NCBI GenBank assembly: GCA_945911685.1
Contig: CAMEAW010000016.1
Span: 1-36,626, forward strand
Direction of reading: 5' to 3'
DNA length: 36,626 bases
DNA from: Bordetella parapertussis
GTDB taxonomy: Bacteria > Pseudomonadota > Gammaproteobacteria > Burkholderiales > Burkholderiaceae_B
The translations under genes and the position numbers were made by a program. A model generated the notes under the pieces. It saw nothing but the letters and a program-made list of their open reading frames with translations. It was not told the origin of the DNA and made no database searches. Shown in pieces: positions 20,263-29,655 of the stretch (its first letter is position 1; every line of letters starts with the position of its first letter).

Positions 20263-21372
20263 TTAAATCCGCATGGGCATGACGACGTATTTAAAAGTCT
20301 CGTCATCAAGCAAAGTAATAAGGGCTGAGGCGTTCGCGTCAGGCATGACTGACCAGCGAATCGTTTCGGCTTTGACGTTGGCTAAAAAATCTAGCAAGTA
20401 GCTGACGTTAAAACCAACGTCTAAAGCCTCGTGTGCATAATCAACGTCGATTTCCTCTTGCGCTTCTTCTTGTTCAGCGTTGGTTGAAGAAATTTTTAAT
20501 AGATGCTGCCCCAACTGCAAGCGAACGCTACGGAATTTGTCTGTCGTCAAAATAGCCGCACGCTGCAAGCAACCCTGCAAGATTTCGCGCGACACATCAA
20601 AATGCCGTGTGTAGTTTGAGGGGATGACGCGGTTGAAGTCTGGAAACTTTCCCTCAACCAATTTAGAAACCAGTTCAACGTGTCCAAAGGAAAAACGAAT
20701 TTGACCGGGTGCCACATCAACTGTAACCGGCTCGTCTGAATCATCGAGCAGCCGCTGCATTTCAAGCACAGTTTTACGCGGCACAATCACTTCGTGTTTG
20801 GCCAGTACGCCCTCAACAGGCGTTGAGCTATGCGCCAGTCGATGGCCATCGGTGGCAACCGCGCGCAGCAAACCTGGTTCAAAGACCATCAGCATGCCGT
20901 TCAAGTAGTAACGGATGTCTTGTTGTGCCATGGCAAAGTGCGCCATATTAAATAAATGCTTAAGCGTTTTGCGCGGTAGCGTCAATGAAACGTCCCAGCG
21001 CTCGGGCTGAGTCATCGTCGGAAACTCGGTGGCCGCAAGTGTCTGTAATGAGAAGCGGCTTTTACCTGTTTGCACGGCCAGTTTGCCGCCCGTCGTTGAA
21101 AGCTTGACGTCTCCGGTATCGGGCAGTGCGCGCAAAATATCTAACAGTTTGCGGGCAGCGACTGTTAATGACTCGCTTTCGGCTCCAATACCAAAATCGG
21201 CATGCGTCGTAATTTGCACTTCAAGGTCTGTTGCAATGAACGATACCCTTTCAGCTTGCTTGCGTACCAAGATATTCGCAAGAATAGGAAGTGTGTGGCG
21301 CCGCTCAACAATGCCGGCAACCGTCGATAGAGGTTTAAGTAAAGCGTCACGGGGGGTCTGGACAAGTTGCAT
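20263..21372 (-). CDS. dnaN: DNA polymerase III sliding clamp, beta subunit
   Basis: This 369-residue sliding clamp has three repeated clamp domains. The N-terminal DALLKPLSTVAGIVERRHTL, the central NGMLMVFEPGLLRAVATDGH, and the C-terminal FKYVVMPMRI are conserved clamp segments; the last forms part of the partner-binding pocket. It is encoded between dnaA (3-base gap) and gyrB (3-base gap) in the classical order. Length and ends are normal. Confidence 0.97.
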   Translation of the reverse strand: MQLVQTPRDALLKPLSTVAGIVERRHTLPILANILVRKQAERVSFIATDLEVQITTHADFGIGAESESLTVAARKLLDILRALPDTGDVKLSTTGGKLAVQTGKSRFSLQTLAATEFPTMTQPERWDVSLTLPRKTLKHLFNMAHFAMAQQDIRYYLNGMLMVFEPGLLRAVATDGHRLAHSSTPVEGVLAKHEVIVPRKTVLEMQRLLDDSDEPVTVDVAPGQIRFSFGHVELVSKLVEGKFPDFNRVIPSNYTRHFDVSREILQGCLQRAAILTTDKFRSVRLQLGQHLLKISSTNAEQEEAQEEIDVDYAHEALDVGFNVSYLLDFLANVKAETIRWSVMPDANASALITLLDDETFKYVVMPMRI

Positions 21373-21375
21373 GGA

Positions 21376-22866
21376 TTATCCCTTTAAAGTTTGTTCAAGC
21401 ACATGCAGCGTATGGTTAAAGTCTGCTTGTTTAGCGCGTAGGTCGGTGATTTTTCTTACCGCGTGTAAGACGGTGGTGTGATCGCGACCACCAAACAGAT
21501 CGCCAATTTCTGGCAAGCTTTTTTGTGTCAGTTCTTTGGCTAAATACATCGCGACCTGACGCGGCATCGCAATGTTGGCAGGTCGCCGTTTTGAATACAT
21601 ATCAGCGACCTTCATTTTGTAATAATCAGCAACCGTTTTTTGAATGTTTTCAACCGTGACTTGACCACTCGAGGCCGACAACAGGTCTTTTAATGCGTCT
21701 TTGCAGATGTCAACATTGGCGACTTCTCGGCCATGAAAGCGCGCGTAGGCCACAACTTTTTTGAGTGCACCCTCAAGTTCACGCACGTTGCTGCGCAAAT
21801 GTTTGGCAATAAAAAATGCCACGTCTTCGGGGAGGGTCACGCCTTCTTGTTCAGCCTTTCGCAACAAAATGGCGACTCGCATCTCTAACTCTGGTGGCTC
21901 GATCGCAACCGTGAGGCCCGAGTCAAACCGCGAGATCAACCGCGTATCGATACCCGAGAGCTCTTTTGGATAGGTATCGCTTGTAATGATAATTTGTTTG
22001 CGTTGAGCGACCATCGCCTCGAACGCGTAAAAGAATTCTTCTTGGGTACGATTTTTGCCTGAAAAAAACTGGATATCATCAATCAGTAAAAGATCTAGCG
22101 AATGGTAGTAACGCTTGAAATCATCAAAGGCTTTTCGTTGGTAGGCCTTTACAACGTCTGACACGTATTGATCGGCGTGCACATATCTGACGCGCGCGCC
22201 CTTGCCTAATCCCGATAACGCATTACCGATTGCGTGGATTAAATGGGTTTTACCCAAACCAACGCCACCATATAGGAACAGAGGGTTGTAGGACGTGCCT
22301 GGATTTTCTGCAACTTGTAACGCGGCCGCTCGGGCGAGCTGATTCGCCTTACCCGTGACAAAATTGTCAAAGGTGAGCTCGACATTGAGGCGTGAGCGCT
22401 CATCGGCGGGAGGAGTCACTGATGCGGCCAATGAGGCGCCATTAAAAGACGCTGTCGGTGACGTTGCTTGGGTTGACGTGGAAGCTGGCGCGTCTGGCGT
22501 CTGGTCAGTGAACCTGTTTGATGGCGGTTCATCGAGCGAATCTTTGAGTGAATCTTTTTGGCCGCTTAGGGTGTCACGTTGAACATTGGCCGGCACATTT
22601 TGCGTTCGTTGATCTTGTTCTGGAGCAGGAAGCTCAAACAAAACATGTACGGGTCTTTGGTACCAAGTTGAAGCAAAGGTTTCAATTTGATGTGCAAAGT
22701 TTTTACGCACCCAGTCAAGCTTAAATCGATTTGGGGCAGACACACGCAAGCACGCCTGCGCTTCATCGAAGGCAAGCGGTATCAGCGGGCGTATCCACGC
22801 GCTGATTTGCTGGGGAGGAAACTCCTGCTCTAGATGTAAGACGCAGGACTGCCAAAACTGGTTCAT
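21376..22866 (-). CDS. dnaA: chromosomal replication initiator protein DnaA
   Basis: This 496-residue initiator binds DnaA boxes and opens oriC. The N-terminal oligomerisation domain (residues about 1-85, [30 protein letters not shown]) is followed by a Ser/Thr/Ala/Pro-rich linker, the AAA+ domain with Walker [11 protein letters not shown] (Lys206) and Walker [11 protein letters not shown], and the C-terminal DNA-binding domain with the signature [14 protein letters not shown] perfect DnaA box lies 46 bases upstream of the start, fitting autoregulation. It heads the dnaA-dnaN-gyrB operon. Confidence 0.97.
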   Translation of the reverse strand: MNQFWQSCVLHLEQEFPPQQISAWIRPLIPLAFDEAQACLRVSAPNRFKLDWVRKNFAHQIETFASTWYQRPVHVLFELPAPEQDQRTQNVPANVQRDTLSGQKDSLKDSLDEPPSNRFTDQTPDAPASTSTQATSPTASFNGASLAASVTPPADERSRLNVELTFDNFVTGKANQLARAAALQVAENPGTSYNPLFLYGGVGLGKTHLIHAIGNALSGLGKGARVRYVHADQYVSDVVKAYQRKAFDDFKRYYHSLDLLLIDDIQFFSGKNRTQEEFFYAFEAMVAQRKQIIITSDTYPKELSGIDTRLISRFDSGLTVAIEPPELEMRVAILLRKAEQEGVTLPEDVAFFIAKHLRSNVRELEGALKKVVAYARFHGREVANVDICKDALKDLLSASSGQVTVENIQKTVADYYKMKVADMYSKRRPANIAMPRQVAMYLAKELTQKSLPEIGDLFGGRDHTTVLHAVRKITDLRAKQADFNHTLHVLEQTLKG

Positions 22867-22911
22867 GTGACTCGCTAGGTAAACCCCGATTCTACCCTGT
22901 CAGAGCCAAGG

Positions 22912-22920
22912 TTATCCACA
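22912..22920 (+). promoter_or_regulatory. DnaA box upstream of dnaA
   Basis: TTATCCACA is a perfect consensus DnaA box in the 178-bp gap between dnaA and rpmH. It is the only box I find there, so autoregulation of dnaA is more likely than a full origin at this site. Confidence 0.8.
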
Positions 22921-22959
22921 GGGGCGATGGCAATTTACCCTAAGTTTTGCCCTAACCAT

Positions 22960-22988
22960 TTGACTAAGTTCGGTTTTTTTGATGAAAT
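22960..22988 (+). promoter_or_regulatory. possible rpmH promoter
   Basis: TTGACT (22960-22965) and TGAAAT (22983-22988) are separated by 17 bases and lie 56 bases before the rpmH ATG. The -35 is good (5 of 6) and the -10 is modest (4 of 6). A run of seven T lies between them. Confidence 0.35.
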
Positions 22989-23044
22989 GGAGGGCTTTCC
23001 AGAATAATCCTAAACCTTTTTCGCTCTTTGTTGGGCCATTCATC

Positions 23045-23179
23045 ATGAAACGTACCTACCAGCCTTCCGTTACCCGTCGTAAGCGTACTCACGGCTTTCG
23101 CGTGCGCATGAAAACCCGCGGTGGCCGCGCAGTCATCAACGCTCGTCGCGCCAAAGGCCGTAAGCGTCTGGCCGTCTAG
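23045..23179 (+). CDS. rpmH: 50S ribosomal protein L34
   Basis: This 44-residue protein, [20 protein letters not shown] followed by [20 protein letters not shown], is the full-length, very basic L34. The frame stays open upstream for 22 codons but those residues are not L34-like, so ATG 23045 is the start. It leads the rpmH-rnpA-yidD cluster and is divergent from dnaA, as in many bacteria. Confidence 0.97.
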   Translation: MKRTYQPSVTRRKRTHGFRVRMKTRGGRAVINARRAKGRKRLAV

Positions 23180-23241
23180 TCAGCCAACTTATCAGTCATT
23201 TTGACCCTGTGGGCCTTTCGCCCGCTCGCGATAACACTATC

Positions 23242-23628
23242 ATGATGCCTAGCGCCACGTTTCCAACGGCGGCGCGTTTGCACCGCCCCACTGAGTTTTC
23301 TGCGGCCTTGTCTGGTCGTCGGGTTGCTCGTGGGGTTTATTTCGTTTTGACCGCTAAGATGAATGTGGCAACTGAGCCATTGGCCTCTTCACCTCCAATT
23401 GCCCGTCTGGGTTTAGTGATGGCAAAGCGCTTTGCTCAGCAGGCCGCAACACGCAATGCACTCAAACGGGTGGTTCGCGAGGCCTTTCGCGCCTGCCGTT
23501 TATCTTTGCCGCCCGCAGATTATGTTGTGCGGTTGAACAAACGTATCGAAGCGGTAGGTTTAAGCTCGCTTAAACGGGCAGCACGTCAAGAGGCAGATGC
23601 GCATTTTGTGAAGGCGAGTCAATGCTAA
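23242..23628 (+). CDS. rnpA: ribonuclease P protein component
   Basis: This 128-residue basic protein joins RNase P RNA to process tRNA 5' ends. The signature is [34 protein letters not shown]; visible pieces are [19 protein letters not shown] and [10 protein letters not shown], containing the RNxxKR RNA-binding motif. I choose ATG 23242; a second ATG follows directly at 23245, and a GTG at 23209 is open upstream but less likely. No clear Shine-Dalgarno is seen. Its last 7 bases overlap yidD. Confidence 0.92.
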   Translation: MMPSATFPTAARLHRPTEFSAALSGRRVARGVYFVLTAKMNVATEPLASSPPIARLGLVMAKRFAQQAATRNALKRVVREAFRACRLSLPPADYVVRLNKRIEAVGLSSLKRAARQEADAHFVKASQC

Positions 23629-23903
23629 AGGCTCTATTGATTATGCCGATACGGGCATATAAGTTTTTCTTGAGCCCCTGGCTAGGCAATAGCTGCCGGT
23701 TTACGCCAACCTGTTCAAGCTACGCGATTGAGGCGATTCAGACATGGGGGTCTTTAAAAGGTGCTGGCTTAGCCTTGTCTCGCCTAGGGAGATGTCATCC
23801 TTGGTGTCAAGGTGGGTTTGACCCGGTTCCTGCCCACCCTTCAAAAATAGTTTCTAAAAACACTGACAGTGGCGCACCTTCACACCGTTGTCATCTAGAT
23901 TAA
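23622..23903 (+). CDS. yidD: membrane protein insertion efficiency factor YidD
   Basis: This 93-residue small protein matches YidD: an N-terminal amphipathic region ([20 protein letters not shown]), then [19 protein letters not shown] with the conserved cysteines, and [17 protein letters not shown]. It acts at the inner membrane alongside YidC in membrane protein insertion. Its ATG overlaps the rnpA stop by 7 bases, so translation is coupled. A terminator lies 10 bases downstream. Confidence 0.93.
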   Translation: MLKALLIMPIRAYKFFLSPWLGNSCRFTPTCSSYAIEAIQTWGSLKGAGLALSRLGRCHPWCQGGFDPVPAHPSKIVSKNTDSGAPSHRCHLD

Positions 23904-23912
23904 CGCTAAACT

Positions 23913-23939
23913 GCGAGCCTTCTCTGGTTCGCTTTTTTT
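23913..23939 (+). terminator. intrinsic terminator or attenuator between yidD and yidC
   Basis: GCGAGCC (23913-23919) pairs with GGTTCGC (23926-23932), with one G-T wobble, around a TTCTCT loop, and is followed by seven T (23933-23939). It lies directly after yidD and 16 bases before the yidC ATG, so most transcripts may end before yidC. Confidence 0.75.
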
Positions 23940-23955
23940 ATACATTTAGGCACGC

Positions 23956-25659
23956 ATGGACATCCGTCGCACCATTCTATTGATGATCTTCTCGTTTTCG
24001 CTGCTCATGCTGTGGAACAACTGGCAAGTTCATCAAGGTAATCCCCCACTATTTGGCGCACCGACTGCGACTACAAAGCCTAAAGTCGACGGCGCCGATC
24101 CTGCCTCTTCAGCAGCCAATGCCGGAGTCCCCACCGCGCCAGTGACGACAACTGCCCCCACAGTGGCAACGGTGCCTGGATTAGCCACGGCGACCACTGC
24201 GGCGGTACAAACGGTCTCGTTTAAAACCGATGTATTGGCGCTTGTGTTTGATTTGCAAGGTGCGCAGCTTATTCGAACAGACTTATTGGTATTTCCGTCT
24301 GTCGACGACCCGTCAAAGCCTTTTACTTTGTTAGAGCGCGCGGCTGGGCATACCTATGTGGTGCAATCCGGTTTAACGGGCGCAGCCGCTGGTGTTGCGT
24401 TTCCTAATCATCTTGCCCCCTTCGTTTTAGAGACAAGTGAGCGTGAACTGACTGGCGACACGTTAGTCATTAAGTTCTCTTCGATTTCAGGCGAGGTCAA
24501 GCTTACAAAGACGTTCACGCTCAAGCGAAGCAACTACGCGGTTGATGTATCGCATCAGATTGAAAACCTCTCGGCACAAGCGATTAACCCTTCGGTGTAT
24601 TTGCAGATTACCCGCGATGGCTCCGATCCAGCCGGCACTAGCAGCGCACCTAGCTTTTTAAGCGGCCCAGCAAACTTTGTTGGCGCAGCAATTTATTCTG
24701 AGCAAGAGAAATTTCAAAAGGTCACACTAACTGAGGTTGAAAAACGTAAAGCAAGTTATGTCAAGCAGGCTGACAACGGCTGGTTTGCCTTTGTTCAGCA
24801 TTACTTTGTAACGGCTTGGGTCCCACCACAGGGCAAGTCGCGTACATACGATATGGCAGAGCTTGAAAAGAACTTGTATGCGCTTCGCAGTATCGAGCCC
24901 GTCGGCACCGTGGCGCCAAACAGCAGCTTAACCGTGGGATCTAAATTATGGGTTGGTCCCCAGGATCAAACCGCGCTTGAAGCATTAGCGCCAGGTTTAG
25001 AACTCGTTGTTGATTATGGCTTGCTCACCATTATTGCTAAACCAGTCTTTACATTAATGACTTGGTTATTTTCTTTATTGGGCAATTGGGGCTGGACCAT
25101 CGTTTTGTTAACCGTCTTGATCAAGGCTGCGTTCTATCCACTATCGGCAGCAAGTTATCGCTCGATGGCAAAAATGAAAATGGTTGCGCCTCGTTTGCAA
25201 GCGCTAAAAGAAAAGTTTGGTGATGATCGCCAAAAACTCAACACTGCCATGATGGAAATGTATCGCACTGAAAAAATTAATCCTCTTGGCGGTTGTTTGC
25301 CAATTGTGATCCAAATTCCAGTGTTCATTTCACTTTATTATGTTTTGGGTTCTAGTGTTGAATTACGTGGCGCCCCATGGGTATTGTGGGTGCACGACCT
25401 TGCAGTACGTGATCCTTACTTTATTTTGCCCGCCATTATGATGTTGACGATGTTTGTGCAAATGCGTTTGAATCCCACACCACCCGATCCAGTTCAAGCC
25501 AAAGTGATGATGTTCATGCCATTAGTGTTTGGTGGCATGATGTTCTTTTTTCCATCGGGTCTTGTACTGTATTGGTGCGTTAATAACATCTTGTCGATCG
25601 CGCAACAGTGGTACATCACAAATAAAATGGCTGCGGTTGCCAGCGTGGCCCATCGTTGA
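23956..25659 (+). CDS. yidC: membrane protein insertase YidC
   Basis: This 567-residue inner-membrane insertase has an N-terminal membrane anchor (RRTILLMIFSFSLLMLW), an Ala/Thr/Pro-rich linker at about residues 30-80, a large periplasmic beta-domain, and the conserved C-terminal five-helix core (WTIVLLTVLIKAAFYPLSA, KMVAPRLQALKEKFGDDR, GGCLPIVIQIPVFISLYYVL, FPSGLVLYWCVNNILSIAQQ). It inserts proteins alone or with SecYEG. It ends 12 bases before mnmE. An apparent terminator just upstream means it may depend partly on read-through or on its own promoter. Confidence 0.96.
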   Translation: MDIRRTILLMIFSFSLLMLWNNWQVHQGNPPLFGAPTATTKPKVDGADPASSAANAGVPTAPVTTTAPTVATVPGLATATTAAVQTVSFKTDVLALVFDLQGAQLIRTDLLVFPSVDDPSKPFTLLERAAGHTYVVQSGLTGAAAGVAFPNHLAPFVLETSERELTGDTLVIKFSSISGEVKLTKTFTLKRSNYAVDVSHQIENLSAQAINPSVYLQITRDGSDPAGTSSAPSFLSGPANFVGAAIYSEQEKFQKVTLTEVEKRKASYVKQADNGWFAFVQHYFVTAWVPPQGKSRTYDMAELEKNLYALRSIEPVGTVAPNSSLTVGSKLWVGPQDQTALEALAPGLELVVDYGLLTIIAKPVFTLMTWLFSLLGNWGWTIVLLTVLIKAAFYPLSAASYRSMAKMKMVAPRLQALKEKFGDDRQKLNTAMMEMYRTEKINPLGGCLPIVIQIPVFISLYYVLGSSVELRGAPWVLWVHDLAVRDPYFILPAIMMLTMFVQMRLNPTPPDPVQAKVMMFMPLVFGGMMFFFPSGLVLYWCVNNILSIAQQWYITNKMAAVASVAHR

Positions 25660-25671
25660 GCGAATGGGCCA

Positions 25672-27030
25672 ATGAGCGTGTCAACGCAGCGCCCTATCGT
25701 TGCAATTGCCACCGCCCCTGGTAGGGGTGGCATCGGCGTAGTGCGTGTCTCTGGGCCCCATTTGGGGCCCTTTATCTATGCGTTGCTGGGGCGGTCGCTC
25801 GAACCCCGTCACGCAACCTACTGCCGCTTTCCAGATGCTACCGGTGAAGTAATCGATCAGGGCATTGCACTGTATTTTGTTGGGCCAGCTTCTTACACCG
25901 GTGAAGATGTACTCGAGTTACAAGGACATGGTGGTCCAGCTGTTTTACAACAGCTATTAAACCGCTGCTTAAGTGTCGGCGCCCTCTTTAATATTAGAAT
26001 CGCCTCACCTGGCGAATTTACGTTACGCGCCTTTTTAAACGACAAAATAGACTTAGCCCAGGCAGAGGCCATCGCTGATTTAATCGATGCCTCGTCAGAG
26101 GCCGCAGCGCGAGCTGCTGTTGTGTCAATGACCGGTTTGTTTTCGCAGCGCATCAATACACTCTCTGCAGCGATCGTACAGCTGCGTATGCTTGTTGAGG
26201 CCACGCTTGATTTTCCAGAAGAAGAAATTGAGTTTCTCGAAAAATATCAAGCGCACGCAAAGCTTGAAATATTGCAAAATACATTGACAGAAATTTTATC
26301 GGCATCACGTCAAGGTGTTGTTTTACGCGAAGGGCTACATGTTGTTTTAGCCGGCGAACCTAATGTCGGTAAATCAAGTTTACTCAACGCCCTTTCTGGC
26401 CAAGAGCTGGCAATTGTGACTGATATTGCTGGCACCACCAGAGATAAAGTCAGTCAAGTTATCACCCTTGACGGTGTTCCGATTACCATCACCGACACTG
26501 CTGGCTTACGTGAGACCAACGACGCAATCGAAACGATTGGCATTGAACGGACTTGGTCAGCGATCGAACAGGCTGACGTAGTTTTGCATTTACGTGCGTT
26601 AAATACTAATCATTTAACCCTCGATCCACAGATTCAAATGCGCCGATCAGCAAAATCTATTGTGCTAAATGTTTGTAATAAGGTCGACCTATCAATTGAG
26701 TCGCTCGTGGACACAAATGACACCTTATTTATTTCTGCTAAAACGGGTCAAGGTCTCGACGCTTTGCGTGCTAAGTTGCTTGAGCTAGCTGGTTGGAACC
26801 CCGGACAAGAGTCGCCATGGTTAGCCCGGCAACGCCACGTTGATGCCTTGTCAGCAGCACAAAGCCATCTAACGCAAGCGGGTGAGTTCGCGTTACAAAA
26901 AGATCTTGTATTAGATCTTTTTGCAGAAGAATTGCGCTTGGCACATAGTCAACTTGGCTTAATTACAGGCCAAATGACTCCGGATGATTTGCTAGGTGAA
27001 ATCTTTTCGCGTTTCTGCATTGGCAAATAA
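25672..27030 (+). CDS. mnmE: tRNA modification GTPase MnmE
   Basis: This 452-residue GTPase works with MnmG to form the 5-carboxymethylaminomethyl group on uridine-34 of some tRNAs. It has the N-terminal formyl-THF-binding domain ([32 protein letters not shown]), a G domain with P-loop GEPNVGKS at residues 228-235 (Lys234), [16 protein letters not shown] and NKVDL, and the C-terminal IFSRFCIGK with the catalytic cysteine of the FC(I/L)GK motif. It is convergent with the following dehydrogenase gene, only 8 bases apart, with no terminator between. Confidence 0.96.
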   Translation: MSVSTQRPIVAIATAPGRGGIGVVRVSGPHLGPFIYALLGRSLEPRHATYCRFPDATGEVIDQGIALYFVGPASYTGEDVLELQGHGGPAVLQQLLNRCLSVGALFNIRIASPGEFTLRAFLNDKIDLAQAEAIADLIDASSEAAARAAVVSMTGLFSQRINTLSAAIVQLRMLVEATLDFPEEEIEFLEKYQAHAKLEILQNTLTEILSASRQGVVLREGLHVVLAGEPNVGKSSLLNALSGQELAIVTDIAGTTRDKVSQVITLDGVPITITDTAGLRETNDAIETIGIERTWSAIEQADVVLHLRALNTNHLTLDPQIQMRRSAKSIVLNVCNKVDLSIESLVDTNDTLFISAKTGQGLDALRAKLLELAGWNPGQESPWLARQRHVDALSAAQSHLTQAGEFALQKDLVLDLFAEELRLAHSQLGLITGQMTPDDLLGEIFSRFCIGK

Positions 27031-27038
27031 GTTTGCGG

Positions 27039-27821
27039 TCATTCAACTGTCCAACCACCATCAACAGGTAATACAGCGCCGGTAATATCTTTGCCGGCAT
27101 CACTGCATAAAAAAACTGCAAAGCTTGCCACACTACTCATTGCGACAAAGCGCCCTGTCGGGTGGCGACTCGAGATGTAATCGTGTTCAGCCTGCTCTAT
27201 GGTGATTCCAGATCTTTTAGCGTTGCCTGCAATACGCTCTACGATTGGAGGCGTTGGAACCGTGCCAGGACAAAGCGCGTTACAAGTAATTCCGTGTGTA
27301 GCAACATCCATCGCTGTACTTCTTGTTAAACCAATCAACGCAGTTTTAGTTGTGATGTAAGCCACCCGATTCGCAGTGGCTGTCGCACCATATACAGACG
27401 ACATATTAATGATCCTGCCCCACTGTTTCTGTTTCATTTTGGGTACAGTCAAACGCGATGTATGAAAAGCCGCTGATAAATTAACAGCAATCGATTGATC
27501 CCAACCGGTCGCATCTAGGGTATCAATCGCGGCGAAATTTCTAATCACGGCATTATTGATCAATATATCGACCCCGCCAAATTGCACTTGCGCCTGGTGA
27601 ATCAGTGCTTCAATCTCAGACACATTTGTTAGGTTTGCTTGGCTGTGCATCACGGTAACGCCATAAGCTGTCTGTAATCGTTTGCTTGCGTCAAGAATTT
27701 GTTCTAACGGCTCAAGTCCATGCAAAATAATGTTTGCTTGTTGTTGAGCAAATGCCTCTGCGATGGCATAGCCTAGGCCACCAATTGATCCCGTAATGAG
27801 TGCCGTCTTACCGCGCAACAT
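27039..27821 (-). CDS. short-chain dehydrogenase/reductase, possibly 3-hydroxybutyrate dehydrogenase-like
   Basis: This 260-residue SDR has a TGSIGGLGYAIA cofactor-binding stretch, an NNAV motif, a catalytic serine region (INMSSVYGATA) and the YxxxK pair as YITTK. The tail LCPGTVPTPPIVERI and FLCSDAGKDITGAVLPVDGGW resemble D-3-hydroxybutyrate dehydrogenases, but RHPTGRFV in place of the usual Lys-Gln-Pro motif leaves the substrate open. The ATG at 27821 is preferred over ATG 27827: AAGGA lies directly against the upper ATG, with no spacing, but six bases before the lower one. It is convergent with mnmE and transcribed away from the AT-rich origin candidate. Confidence 0.8.
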   Translation of the reverse strand: MLRGKTALITGSIGGLGYAIAEAFAQQQANIILHGLEPLEQILDASKRLQTAYGVTVMHSQANLTNVSEIEALIHQAQVQFGGVDILINNAVIRNFAAIDTLDATGWDQSIAVNLSAAFHTSRLTVPKMKQKQWGRIINMSSVYGATATANRVAYITTKTALIGLTRSTAMDVATHGITCNALCPGTVPTPPIVERIAGNAKRSGITIEQAEHDYISSRHPTGRFVAMSSVASFAVFLCSDAGKDITGAVLPVDGGWTVE

Positions 27822-28216
27822 GACCATTCCTTATTAAAAAACACAAACTCAAGCAGCTCGGTGTTGTTTCTAGACATCAATTGAAAATTTGTTACAAAAA
27901 ATTTGCCTGTGGATAACAAGGGCTACAGGCTTGTGAACAATCTGTGCATGACTCACGAGTAACCCACTGTTTTTGTTAATGAACAAAAGTTATTCAACTT
28001 CATCCACAAAACCAAACAGAGCTTACTCACATGTTAAATATTTAATAAGCAATTGATTTTTATAATAAAACTCCACTTATTCCACTTATCCACAGCCCTT
28101 ATTATCCATTAGTTTTTATATATAAAAAAGAAAGAAAGAAAGAATACGACACAACAAGCCAGCGGTTAAGTACGCATTTTTTTAAATCTTATTTTCAGTG
28201 TTTTATCGTGTTTAAA
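27822..28216. other. oriC: candidate chromosomal replication origin (oriC), main part
   Basis: This AT-rich stretch, lacking any plausible gene, lies between the SDR and aminotransferase genes. Perfect DnaA boxes are TGTGGATAA (27908-27916, minus orientation) and TTATCCACA (28086-28094, plus). One-mismatch boxes are TGTGAACAA (27932-27940), TCATCCACA (28000-28008) and TTACTCACA (28023-28031). Between and beyond them are likely unwinding elements: the palindrome TTAAATATTTAA (28034-28045), a 16-bp palindrome T5-ATATAT-A5 (28113-28128) and AAAG x4 (28127-28142). DnaA boxes flanking AT-rich repeats next to the mnmG-side of the origin region are what an oriC shows. This is inference from motifs, not proof. 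Confidence 0.65.
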
Positions 28217-29386
28217 TCAAACCTTCGCTAAACGTTCAATTGCCAAATCAAGGGTGGCCACCTGTTTGGCAAAACAAAAGCGAACCAGCTTGTGATTAGA
28301 CTCCGTCGCGTCAGGTGTTTGATAAAAGGCTGATACTGGAATAACCGTAACGCCATGAGCTTGCGTCAACCAAATTGCAAAAGCAGCCTCTGCTTGATCT
28401 GAAATATCACTGTAATCGGCAAGTAGAAAAAAGGTTCCAGGACTTGGCAGCGCTTTAAACCGAGTGTGTTGTAAACCACTCGAGAGATAGTCTCGTTTAG
28501 CTTGGTAAAAGCCGGGCAAATTCAAATACGTACTTGAATCGGCGGTATATGTGGCTAGTGCGTATTGAAAAGGTGAAGGTGCCGTAAAGACCATAAACTG
28601 ATGAACTTTTCTAAGTTCTGTGGTCAAGTGTCTTGGTGCACAACAGTACCCAATTTTCCAGCCTGTTGTATGCGTAGTTTTACCAAACGATGAGATAACA
28701 AAGCTATTGGCTGCTAAAGCTGGTCTGGTAGATACGCTTAGATGCTGAACACCATCAAAAATAATGTGTTCGTAGACCTCGTCTGATAATAAGAAAATGC
28801 CAGTTCGATTAACTAGGCTTTCGAGTTCGTCAAGGTCTGCATGTGTAATGACGGCGCCGGTAGGATTATGGGGAAAATTGATGATAAGTAGTTTAGTTTT
28901 TTGCGTAATGGCAGCGTTCACCAAAGCCCAATCGACGCCGTAGATAGGGCTTGCTTCACTAGGAGCTCGCATGGCCACACTGATAGCAGTCGCACCCGCT
29001 AGCTTGATTGCAGGGATATAACAGTCATAGCATGGTTCTAATATGATGACTTCATCGCCATCACCGACACAAGCCAGAACAGTAGCCATGATGGCTTGCG
29101 TTGCGCCACTAGTAATTGTGATTTCAGTATCTGGATCGTAGTGATGTTGATAAAGAGTAGATATTTTTTGACTTACAACGTCTCGCAAAGGCATGACGCC
29201 AGCCATAGCGGGATATTGGTTTAAACCTTTCGCCATAGCTTCGGACACTAGATTTAGTAATGCGGCATCAGTATTAAAGTCAGGAAACCCCTGCCCTAAG
29301 TTGATTGCTTGATATTCGAGCGCCATCTTGCTCATTGTGGTGAAGATTGTGGCACCGACATCCGGCAATTTAGAATTTATGTGCAT
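28217..29386 (-). CDS. ybdL: class I/II aminotransferase, methionine aminotransferase-like
   Basis: This 389-residue PLP enzyme resembles the YbdL methionine aminotransferase: LGQGFPDFNTDAALLNLV near the start, TSGATQAIMATVLACVGDGD, INFPHNPTGAVIT, LSDEVYEHIIFD, and the PLP lysine in SSFGKTTHTTGWKIGYCCAP. It probably transaminates methionine or aromatic amino acids with 2-oxo acids; kynurenine or glutamine transaminase activity cannot be excluded. The ATG at 29386 lacks a clear Shine-Dalgarno. It is unusual in standing alone between two AT-rich groups of DnaA-like boxes, apart from the operons around it. Confidence 0.83.
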   Translation of the reverse strand: MHINSKLPDVGATIFTTMSKMALEYQAINLGQGFPDFNTDAALLNLVSEAMAKGLNQYPAMAGVMPLRDVVSQKISTLYQHHYDPDTEITITSGATQAIMATVLACVGDGDEVIILEPCYDCYIPAIKLAGATAISVAMRAPSEASPIYGVDWALVNAAITQKTKLLIINFPHNPTGAVITHADLDELESLVNRTGIFLLSDEVYEHIIFDGVQHLSVSTRPALAANSFVISSFGKTTHTTGWKIGYCCAPRHLTTELRKVHQFMVFTAPSPFQYALATYTADSSTYLNLPGFYQAKRDYLSSGLQHTRFKALPSPGTFFLLADYSDISDQAEAAFAIWLTQAHGVTVIPVSAFYQTPDATESNHKLVRFCFAKQVATLDLAIERLAKV

Positions 29387-29491
29387 GATTGCTACTAATT
29401 TAAAGGTTTAGGCTAGGCACGGCTGTTTAGGTTTAAAAATGGCGTAATAGAGGTTGTAGAGTGATGTGTGAATTTTATAAAGAAGTATTAG

Positions 29492-29608
29492 TCATCCACA
29501 GGATATACACCTCTTACGCACATGATATTAACAAGTTACCAACAGAGTTACGCACATTTCACCTTTTTAGCTAGTACTTTGGTAGTGACTTATCCAGACT
29601 TATACAGA
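29492..29608 (+). promoter_or_regulatory. second cluster of DnaA-like boxes
   Basis: One-mismatch DnaA boxes, all on the plus strand, occur as TCATCCACA (29492-29500), TTACGCACA (29514-29522 and again 29548-29556, part of a repeated TTACGCACAT), TTATCCAGA (29590-29598) and TTATACAGA (29600-29608). The last two lie in a tandem 10-bp repeat, ACTTATCCAG/ACTTATACAG. None is perfect, so affinity would be moderate. Confidence 0.5.
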
Positions 29609-29655
29609 GATATTAAAAAGTTATACCGTACTTATGCTCAGAGTATTAATGAAAA

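Noticed and set aside
22979..23044. N-terminal extension of rpmH by 22 codons
   Set aside because: The extension is not L34-like; ATG 23045 begins the canonical MKRTYQPS.
27970..27985. A 16-bp sequence TTTTTGTTAATGAACA that recurs at 34593-34608
   Set aside because: One exact 16-mer match in AT-rich DNA over 36 kb can occur by chance, and nothing in its surroundings is shared.
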